35,601 bases of DNA from an uncultured Opitutales bacterium (GTDB taxonomy: Bacteria > Verrucomicrobiota > Verrucomicrobiia > Opitutales > Intestinicryptomonadaceae): positions 1 to 35,601 of the forward strand of contig CALXOC010000092.1 in assembly GCA_944389915.1 (NCBI GenBank), in the 5' to 3' direction. The position numbers and the translations under genes are program-made. The notes under the pieces are model-generated. The model did no database searches. It had not been told where the DNA came from and saw only the letters and a program-made list of their open reading frames with translations. This document shows positions 17,201 through 23,519 of this stretch, piece after piece. Numbering within the stretch: the first letter of the stretch is position 1; each line of letters begins with the position of its first letter.

Positions 17201-18457
17201 ATGGGAATCAAAGAAAAAATCGAAAAGGCAAACGAAAAGGCCGTCAGCGAACTTATCGACGCCAATCCCGTGTGGGTCGACATACTTCCTGCCGGCGAAG
17301 TAATAGACGGATTGGAGCCGAATATGATTCTCCATTCCGGCCCGCCTATAGAATACAAGGACATGGTGCCACTCCACAAGCGCGGAATGGTAAGCGGAGC
17401 TCTATTTGAAGGCCTGGCCAAGAGCGAAGCCGAAGCGGTTGCAAAACTTGAAAGCGGAGAAATAAAAGTCAGCAGCGCGCTCGACCACAACACCGTTGGG
17501 GCGGGAACAGGAATTATAACATCGTCGGTTGCGATGATGGTTGTAGAAAACAAAAAGACCGGCGTGCGCGCGGCAACCTTCCCTGCGGAAGGGCCTTTCC
17601 AGGGCGGACTGTGCGGTTGGGGTTTATACACGGAAGATATTGCCGCAAATTTGCGCTACATGAAAAACGAGCTCTTTCCCGTCATGCGCGAACTTTTGCA
17701 CAAACGCGGAGGGCTGCCAATCAAGCCCATACTCGCCGAAGGCATGCAGATGGGTGACGAGAACCACACTCGCCAAAGCGCCGCAGATTTGATATTTAAC
17801 ACCCAAATCCTGCCCGACCTGTTCCGCATGGACATAGACAAGCCCACCTTGCTAAAAGTCATGGACTACATAGTGCAGACTCCGCGCTTCTTCCACTGCT
17901 ACGGCCAGGGCGCAAGCATGTCGGCTCTCTTGTCTGCAAAGGGAACTCCATATTCAACGATGACGGTCGCCTTCGGAGGCAACGGAGTGGAATTCGGCAT
18001 CAAAGTTGCCGGAATGGGCGACGAATGGTTCACCGCTCCCGCAATGATGATGAAGGGTCGCTATACATCATCAAAGTTTAGCGAGAAGGACCAGCTGCCT
18101 TGGATAGGCGACAGCTGTGTTGTGGAGTGCGCCGGACTCGGCGGCATTGCCGCCGCGGCAAGCCCCATTGTTTGCAACCTCAGGGGAATGAAGCTTAAAG
18201 ACGCCATAGCGCTAACGCGCGAAATGCAGCAAATATGCATAAGCTCCAATCCCAACTATCCCATACCAAACCTCGACTTCGATTTTCTCCCATGCGGAAT
18301 AGACATTCGCAAAGCCATAAAGACCGGCATAACTCCGGAGATACACGGCGGAATGTTCAACCACGAAGGAGGCCTTATAGGAGCCGGAAGCGCGCGAATC
18401 CCCATGATGTGCTTTGAAAAAGCGCTAAAGGCATTCGCGGCAAAATATCGCGAGTAA
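17201..18457 (+). CDS. allG: DUF1116 protein, AllG (YlbE)-like
   Basis: A 418-residue protein collinear with E. coli AllG/YlbE (oxamate carbamoyltransferase complex). Shared features are the opening ANPVWVDILPAGEVIDGL, then MILHSGPPIEYKDMVPLHKR, the middle LAEGMQMGDENHTRQSA, IKVAGMGDEWFTAPAMMMKG, and the ending DIRKAIKTGITPEIHGGM with NHEGGLIGAGSARIPMMCFE. The conserved MGDE-H and GDS segments are presumably part of the active site. No signal or membrane segment is present. It lies directly between the small FdrA-associated gene and the DUF2877 gene, an arrangement that fixes its role as part of the three-protein module. Whether the substrate is oxamate or another carbamoyl or acyl acid is open; the gene symbol refers to the family. 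Confidence 0.88.
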   Translation: MGIKEKIEKANEKAVSELIDANPVWVDILPAGEVIDGLEPNMILHSGPPIEYKDMVPLHKRGMVSGALFEGLAKSEAEAVAKLESGEIKVSSALDHNTVGAGTGIITSSVAMMVVENKKTGVRAATFPAEGPFQGGLCGWGLYTEDIAANLRYMKNELFPVMRELLHKRGGLPIKPILAEGMQMGDENHTRQSAADLIFNTQILPDLFRMDIDKPTLLKVMDYIVQTPRFFHCYGQGASMSALLSAKGTPYSTMTVAFGGNGVEFGIKVAGMGDEWFTAPAMMMKGRYTSSKFSEKDQLPWIGDSCVVECAGLGGIAAAASPIVCNLRGMKLKDAIALTREMQQICISSNPNYPIPNLDFDFLPCGIDIRKAIKTGITPEIHGGMFNHEGGLIGAGSARIPMMCFEKALKAFAAKYRE

Positions 18458-18498
18458 CGCATAACTGGCAAAATTTTCCGCGCCCAGATTTAATTTCT

Positions 18499-19332
18499 AT
18501 GAAAGCAATAATAGCCGTAGAAACGCGCCTGGGACCGGATTTAAAGAATGCGCCCGCCCTAAGGGGCCGGGTGCATTCTGTTTTCAGCCGCTCATTCAAC
18601 GTCGCTTTTGGAGACGAAATTCTAACGGTGCATGCCGATGGGCAAAGCGGAATTCCCGACTCTCTGCTTCTGAAACCGGAAGATTTTGCTGGACTTCGCA
18701 CGGAAGCTTTTGAATGCGCATTTTGGACTTCGAGCGGCCTGCTCTTAGACGGCACAAAAATAGATACCGCTTCGGCACCAGACAAGGGCAACTTTTTTGG
18801 ATCCGAATTTGTTGCCGCATCAAAGCCGGAAATTGTGGAACGCATCCATTCCATCGGCTTCTGCCACAAGCTCGAAGGCAAGGGAGATTCAATATCCCGA
18901 GACATAGCCGCATGCCTTGCAAAAGGGAATCTTGCATCTTGCGAAAAATTGCTGGCAAAGGCCATAGGCCTCGGGCCGGGACTCACGCCTTCAGCCGACG
19001 ACGCAATACTGGGAATTGCCGCCGCCGCCTTCAGATATTTCGCGGATAAAAATATTCCCACTAAATTTTCCCAAGCCGCATACCGGATATCTGAAAATCG
19101 CACAAGCGACATAAGCCGCAAATACCTTAAATGCGCCTCCCAGGGCAGATTCGCAATTCCGCTCATAAGAGTTGTTGATTCGCTCCTTTCATCCGGCGCG
19201 CAAGTAGACTACCAAGCGCTTGCCAAACTTCTTGCATCGGGCCACTCTTCGGGAAAAGACACGCTGCGCGGCGCAATATTGGCGGCAGAAGCGCTTGCAG
19301 CCCCCGACACCTACGGAATTAACGACGCTTAA
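18499..19332 (+). CDS. allH: DUF2877 protein, AllH (YlbF)-like
   Basis: A 277-residue protein with the family hallmark GLGPGLTPSADDAILGIAAA (about residues 156-175) and the N-terminal RGRVHSVFSRSFNVAF. It is the third member of the FdrA/AllG/AllH module, 41 bp after the DUF1116 gene. The C-terminal half is helical (LLSSGAQVDYQALAKLLASG-HSSGKD), ending in the family's HSSG-D segment. The reaction step carried by this subunit is not known. Oddly, codons 16-27 coincide with a long GC-rich palindrome whose arms are also found 5 kb downstream; see the repeat at 18545-18578. A near-palindrome in the 84-bp gap after the stop may end or regulate the transcript before the kinase gene. Confidence 0.85.
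   Translation: MKAIIAVETRLGPDLKNAPALRGRVHSVFSRSFNVAFGDEILTVHADGQSGIPDSLLLKPEDFAGLRTEAFECAFWTSSGLLLDGTKIDTASAPDKGNFFGSEFVAASKPEIVERIHSIGFCHKLEGKGDSISRDIAACLAKGNLASCEKLLAKAIGLGPGLTPSADDAILGIAAAAFRYFADKNIPTKFSQAAYRISENRTSDISRKYLKCASQGRFAIPLIRVVDSLLSSGAQVDYQALAKLLASGHSSGKDTLRGAILAAEALAAPDTYGINDA
18545..18578. repeat. Palindromic repeat copy 1 (inside the allH-like gene)
   Basis: Arms AGAATGCGCCC (18545-18555) and GGGTGCATTCT (18569-18579 region) pair with one G-T wobble, and the inner GCCCT/AGGGGC extends the stem. Both arms recur at 23483-23512. Because the right arm encodes part of a conserved GRVHSVF segment, coincidence with coding constraint cannot be excluded. Confidence 0.45.
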
Positions 19333-19338
19333 AGACGC

Positions 19339-19365
19339 AAAAAATTCAACAATGGTGAATTTTTT
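19339..19365. promoter_or_regulatory. Near-palindrome before the kinase gene (operator or weak terminator)
   Basis: TTCAACAATGGTGAA is a near-perfect 15-bp palindrome (one mismatched pair) flanked by six A on the left and a run of T on the right, so the inverted repeat spans 27 bp. It lies 52 bp before the kinase ATG. Regulators of the IclR/KdgR type bind comparable sites, and an IclR gene follows downstream. The A/T flanks could equally form a weak bidirectional terminator. Confidence 0.45.
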
Positions 19366-19416
19366 TTGGCAAATAGAAATTTGACGCGCCAAAACGCGCA
19401 ATGTTATTTTTCTGCC

Positions 19417-20502
19417 ATGCTTTTAACATTTGGAGAAATAATGCTTAGAATATCAACCCGGGAACCGCTGACGCTGAGCCAGATATTGCCCGGAACAGTG
19501 GAGGCCACTTTCGGCGGCGCAGAATCGAATGTTGCATTCTCATACTCGCGGCTCGGGGGGAAATCCTCGTTTCTTACGGCGCTTCCCGACAATAAGGTTG
19601 CAAAAGCCGCTATGGCGCAACTGAAATCGCAGGACGTCGACGTATCGGGAGTAAAATATGTGAACGGCGGCCGAATGGGAATTTTCTACCTTGAAAAGGG
19701 CGCAAACCAACGCCCGAGCTCAGTCACCTACGACCGCTCAGAATCGGCATTCTCAAAATGTCCCTTTGAAGACTCCGATTTTGAGAGGGCTCTCGAAGGC
19801 GTTTATAGGGTACATATCACCGGCATAACGCCGGCGCTATCAAAAAAGTGTTTTGAAGCCTCCAAGCGCCTCGCCGAATTGGCGCACTCAAAGGGAATAA
19901 AGCTCTCCTGCGATCTCAACTTCCGCAACAAGCTATGGAAATGGGAGAATGGCACAACTCCAAGGGAACTGGCAAGAAAATCGATGCCGGAGATATTGAA
20001 GTTTGCAGACGTGATAATAGGGAACGAGGAAGACGCCTACGATGTTCTCAACATAGCTCTTGGAAATACAGACCTCGGAGCCGGAAAGTTGGATTTGTCG
20101 CGCTACGGACAAGTTGCGCGCTCTATTGCCTGCAAATTTCCTGAAGCAAAGAAAATCGCCCTCACGCTTAGAGAGAGCGTATCTGCCGATTACAATATGT
20201 GGGGCGCAATGATGCTCGATGCAGAAAGCGGGGAAATATGCCAGGCGCCCATGTCAAACGGCGAATACCGCCCCTATGAAATCAGAGACATAGTCGACCG
20301 CGTCGGCGGAGGCGATTCCTTTGCGGCGGCGCTGCTATACGCCCTCGATATTGAAAAATTTGAAAACAATTACGATACTCTCGCATTCGCGGTGGCGTCG
20401 TCGTGTTTAGCCCATTCAATATTCGGGGACTATAACTACGCGACGAAATCAGATGTGATGTCGCTTATGAAAGGTTCCGTTTCCGGACGCGTTCAGCGCT
20501 AA
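19417..20502 (+). CDS. kdgK: PfkB-family sugar kinase, 2-keto-3-deoxygluconate kinase-like
   Basis: A 361-residue ribokinase-fold enzyme. The N-terminal LLTFGEIMLRISTREPLTLS and GGAESNVAFSYSRLGGKSSF, together with the length, match 2-dehydro-3-deoxygluconokinases, which phosphorylate KDG with ATP to give KDPG for aldolase cleavage. The C-terminal PfkB signature DRVGGGDSFAAALLYAL contains the catalytic base D300 and the anion hole. I start at the ATG at 19417, where family similarity begins; an in-frame start at 19366 adds 17 unsupported residues. No KDPG aldolase gene is seen in the window. It is in the rightward run with the FdrA module and just before the IclR regulator, so its substrate is probably the 2-keto-3-deoxy acid made by the IlvD-type dehydratase. 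Other PfkB substrates remain possible. Confidence 0.8.
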   Translation: MLLTFGEIMLRISTREPLTLSQILPGTVEATFGGAESNVAFSYSRLGGKSSFLTALPDNKVAKAAMAQLKSQDVDVSGVKYVNGGRMGIFYLEKGANQRPSSVTYDRSESAFSKCPFEDSDFERALEGVYRVHITGITPALSKKCFEASKRLAELAHSKGIKLSCDLNFRNKLWKWENGTTPRELARKSMPEILKFADVIIGNEEDAYDVLNIALGNTDLGAGKLDLSRYGQVARSIACKFPEAKKIALTLRESVSADYNMWGAMMLDAESGEICQAPMSNGEYRPYEIRDIVDRVGGGDSFAAALLYALDIEKFENNYDTLAFAVASSCLAHSIFGDYNYATKSDVMSLMKGSVSGRVQR

Positions 20503-20545
20503 GCGCTCTTGCAAATTGCAGAAATATTTTCTATGAGTTTTGCCG

Positions 20546-21343
20546 ATGAATAAAAAAGCCGGCAAAACCAAGCGCGTTAAGTTGATATCGTCGCTGTCCA
20601 AGGGATTAAAGATAATCGATATTCTCACGCCCGTAGAAAAGGGTTTCAAGCTAAAGGATATCGCGCGGGAATCCGGCATGGCGGCGCCGGCTCTCATTCC
20701 GTACATAAGGACGCTTGCGGCATGCGGTTGGTGCTACAGGGACGGCCGCTCAAAGCGATATTTTCTATCCCAGAAAAAAAAGGACGCCTTTGTAAACTAT
20801 TCCGACGACGCCCGCTCATATATCGCCCGCGCAGCGGAAGCCCCCATGCAAAAATTGTTCAAAAGATTTAACGAAAATATTCTGCTTGCGGTGCGCCGTG
20901 CCGACAGGGTCGTTTTCTTCAACAAACTTGAAAGCCGCAGAAGCTCAAGAATCGAAGTGGACCAGCTTCCGGATTATCCCCTGCATGCAACCGCCGCTGG
21001 GCGCGCAATATTGGCTTTCGAAAATCCCGATTATATAAGGGAGTATTTATACGGGGCCAAGTATGAATTGTACACTAAATACACGATACCCAACAGGGCA
21101 AAACTTGAGGTCGAGCTCGACCTCACGCGCGAACGCGGCTACGCTTTCAACAACCGCGAGTTTGAGGATTTTATAATGGCAATTTCCGCTCCAATTTATA
21201 TGGATTCATCGCCGAGGGCATCCATTACAATGCAGCTGCCGGAGTCCCGCTACACCGCAAGCGACTGCCATAAAATGGCAAAATACCTCAGGACCTGCGC
21301 CGACAGGATAAGCGACAAGCTTGCCAAACACAAGGCAATATAG
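20546..21343 (+). CDS. IclR-family transcriptional regulator
   Basis: A 265-residue regulator with a winged helix in residues 10-80 (SSLSKGLKIIDILTPVEKGF, then LKDIARESGM and LIPYIRTLAACGWCYRDG). The IclR effector domain follows, with LHATAAGRAILAF, an extended substrate pocket and MAISAPIYMDSS. Members usually bind a small organic acid or a keto-sugar acid; KdgR-type proteins bind KDG. It sits 43 bp after the kinase gene and converges with the MFS gene, so it is the last gene of the run and a likely local regulator. The ATG at 20546 is preferred over a TTG two codons upstream. A candidate operator lies ahead of the kinase gene. Confidence 0.9.
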   Translation: MNKKAGKTKRVKLISSLSKGLKIIDILTPVEKGFKLKDIARESGMAAPALIPYIRTLAACGWCYRDGRSKRYFLSQKKKDAFVNYSDDARSYIARAAEAPMQKLFKRFNENILLAVRRADRVVFFNKLESRRSSRIEVDQLPDYPLHATAAGRAILAFENPDYIREYLYGAKYELYTKYTIPNRAKLEVELDLTRERGYAFNNREFEDFIMAISAPIYMDSSPRASITMQLPESRYTASDCHKMAKYLRTCADRISDKLAKHKAI

Positions 21344-21400
21344 CATCGGCGCAATAGACAAATCCTGCAATATCGCCAGGCATATGTTACAACGGATATC

Positions 21401-21418
21401 GGCTTTGCAAGCAAAGCC
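21401..21418. other. Perfect inverted repeat between convergent IclR and MFS genes
   Basis: GGCTTTGC-AA-GCAAAGCC is an 8-bp perfect inverted repeat. A second hairpin, CCGCA-AAA-TGCGG, lies at 21437-21449. They occupy the 131-bp gap where the two transcripts meet and probably help end them, but there is no T-run. Confidence 0.4.
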
Positions 21419-21474
21419 CGCAATAATTGCCACACACCGCAAAATGCGGACAGCACGCTTTGCCTAAGAAGCCG

Positions 21475-22767
21475 CTAAGCGTTATTTGCATCAAAAGCCA
21501 TCGCGCGGGCGCAATCGCGGGCATAGAATAGCTTGTATATAACAAAGAGCAGCAATCCAAAAAATAGCCATACCGTAGACAGCATTGCAATTCCGAGCGA
21601 CAGGCCAAAATGCGGTTTCATAATTCCCAAAACCCACGGAGAGAACGAACCGAGGCAGAAGCCCAAAAAGAGCATGATGCCGGTTGCGGACCCCCTGTAT
21701 TTTACGGGGATCACATCGTAAAGCACGGGATATATATTGGCGTCGTAAAAACCGCGCCAAAATCCGAACCCCGCAAATCCGAGGAATACCCATATTATTT
21801 CATCGGAAAATCCCATGAGGGCTATAAATGGAGAGGCCAACAAGAATCCCATGCTTTGCAGCAGCACCCTGTATTGAGCCTTCTTTGCCGCGAGCTTATC
21901 GGAGAGCCAACCCGCTATCAGTATTCCGGCAAACGCCGTGATATGCGTATAGAATACAGCATTGAAACCGGCCGCAGCATTGGACATTCCGAACTTCTCC
22001 TGAAGATAAAGCGTAGACCAAGTCAGATAGCCCTGCACCACGAATATAAGCCCGGCAAAGGAGAGGGTAAGAACTATGGCAGTTGGAACGGTGAAGAATA
22101 TTTTTATCGCCTCCCATAGCGAAGGCCTGCTTTTTTTACGCTCTCTCAACTGCTCAGCAGACATGGGCGCAACCTTGTCTTTAAGCCGCCACATTATAAT
22201 AAATGATAAAACAAGGCCTATGGAACCGAATAAGAAAAATGCAGGCCTCCATCCCCACCTGTCCCCTATCCAACCGGCAATAAGGCCGCTTACAATTATT
22301 CCAAAGTATTGCGATGTTGTGTGAATGCTCATCGCTTTCGCCCTGGTGTCCTTATCGTGGTAATCCGATATCATTGCGTAGTTTGAGGGGGCAAAACACC
22401 CTTCGCCCAAACCGGTAGCGGCGCTTCTAAAAATTATGAACAGCCAAAACCCAGTACAAGCCCCGGAAATCACGGTGGCCGCGCTCCACAGCATGATGCT
22501 GAATACTATAATCCACTTCTTGCTGAAATTGTCCGCCAAAAAACCCGTTATGGGAAAACATATCGCCAACACCCATAAAAAGATTGTTCCAATCAGCCCC
22601 GCATCCGCCGGAGTCAGGCTTAGCGATTCCGATATTTTCTCCAACAATGTGTTATAAAGTTGGCGGTCGGCCTGATTAAACCAATAGGCAAACCACAATA
22701 GAATCAAAACCTCCCATTTGTAAAATCCGCCCTTGTTGCTCGCGTTTACAGATATATTTTCAGACAT
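21475..22767 (-). CDS. MFS transporter (organic-acid/sugar-acid type)
   Basis: A 430-residue, 12-helix major facilitator transporter in the inner membrane. After a short polar start (MSENISVNASNKGGFYKWE) the first helix carries WFAYWFNQADRQLYNT. The MFS loop 2-3 signature is GFLADNFSKKW, and GLGEGCFAPSNYAMISDYHDK with TSQYFGIIVSGLIAGW resembles ACS- and spinster-type families that carry hexuronates, phthalate-like or other organic anions. Its position at the end of the sugar-acid cluster suggests it imports the substrate. The ATG at 22767 is preferred: the in-frame start at 22839 adds 24 residues that form a spurious extra hydrophobic segment. There is no Shine-Dalgarno sequence; a 15-bp palindrome lies 32 bp upstream. 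Confidence 0.87.
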   Translation of the reverse strand: MSENISVNASNKGGFYKWEVLILLWFAYWFNQADRQLYNTLLEKISESLSLTPADAGLIGTIFLWVLAICFPITGFLADNFSKKWIIVFSIMLWSAATVISGACTGFWLFIIFRSAATGLGEGCFAPSNYAMISDYHDKDTRAKAMSIHTTSQYFGIIVSGLIAGWIGDRWGWRPAFFLFGSIGLVLSFIIMWRLKDKVAPMSAEQLRERKKSRPSLWEAIKIFFTVPTAIVLTLSFAGLIFVVQGYLTWSTLYLQEKFGMSNAAAGFNAVFYTHITAFAGILIAGWLSDKLAAKKAQYRVLLQSMGFLLASPFIALMGFSDEIIWVFLGFAGFGFWRGFYDANIYPVLYDVIPVKYRGSATGIMLFLGFCLGSFSPWVLGIMKPHFGLSLGIAMLSTVWLFFGLLLFVIYKLFYARDCARAMAFDANNA

Positions 22768-22798
22768 GGAAAACAAGATAAGCATATGGGGCAAATTC

Positions 22799-22813
22799 GC
22801 AAATATTATTTGC
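22799..22813. promoter_or_regulatory. Palindrome upstream of the MFS gene (candidate operator)
   Basis: GCAAAT-ATT-ATTTGC is a perfect 6-3-6 inverted repeat 32 bp upstream of the transporter start codon, placed where a repressor would cover the promoter. It differs from the motif before the kinase gene. Confidence 0.35.
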
Positions 22814-22839
22814 AAAATGCTCTTAAAAAAAACTCCCAT

Positions 22840-23481
22840 TTTTCTGCTATTGCGGCAAAATTTGAGTTAAATATTTTCCCTGTTTTTAACAAACAAATGC
22901 ACAATGCTTTTTTTAAACTTGTGATGAAAATGCGCGCCCTATATAAAAAATATCCCGCACGGGTGCATATGGAAAAAAATCGGCCTATGCAAACGCCATG
23001 GCAATCTTTGCGCAAATGTCGGAATTTCATATCGTTCCAAAACAGCTATTAAAAATGAACGCCTTTTCGCGCGCACGCGCACAACTGAACTTTTCCATAT
23101 CCGCATTCGCTCGTTTCTTTATTTAGTGCATGTCGGATTTTGACTCTATCTGAAAATATTGCAGCATAATCCGCCCCAAAATAAAAATTGCGGAAATGCG
23201 CCTATTTAATTATTAAAAAAAAGAAAATGATTTAATGATTGCTCAATTTTTATGCGCATAAGATTGGAATCCTTAAATAAAAAACACTGCGGGGATTCAA
23301 ATTAACAGCATCTTTTTTTACGATAATATAGAACCAACTATAATAAATTTTAACTTTATTGAATCAATATAAATCGTTTAAATAATATTTTTAATATTAT
23401 TAATATATAAATTCAAACAAAAAAGGTTACACCAAATCATACTAAACTATACGGAAATACCGCCGCGCCGAAGTTTCGCCG
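22840..23481. other. Gene-free, AT-rich stretch
   Basis: No convincing gene lies between the MFS gene and the large lipoprotein gene, which converge on nothing here: both are leftward, so this holds the MFS promoter region and the 3' side of the lipoprotein gene. From about 23170 the sequence becomes very A/T-rich. It contains a 21-bp AT-only palindrome and ends at the hairpin that follows the lipoprotein stop. The 88-codon frame at 22786-23052 has no family features or start signal. Confidence 0.6.
23381..23401. repeat. AT-only 21-bp palindrome
   Basis: AATAATATT-TTT-AATATTATT is a perfect 9-3-9 inverted repeat inside the AT-rich stretch. Such sites can be protein binding or bending sites; A/T richness makes chance repeats more likely. 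Confidence 0.35.
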
Positions 23482-23513
23482 TAGAATGCGCCCAGAAGCT
23501 GGGGTGCATTCTA
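23482..23513. repeat. Palindromic repeat copy 2 (after the lipoprotein gene)
   Basis: TAGAATGC at 23482 and GCATTCTA at the right end pair perfectly, extended through CGCCC/GGGGT, giving a stem of about 14 bp. It begins seven bases past the stop of the 841-aa gene and would form a 3' hairpin in that transcript, though no T-run follows. The arms AGAATGCGCCC and GGGTGCATTCT are identical to those at 18545-18579. Confidence 0.6.
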
Positions 23514-23519
23514 TGATTT

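Noticed and set aside
22786-23052. 88-codon frame upstream of the MFS gene
   Set aside because: No ribosome binding site, no family features, and it overlaps the transporter promoter region.
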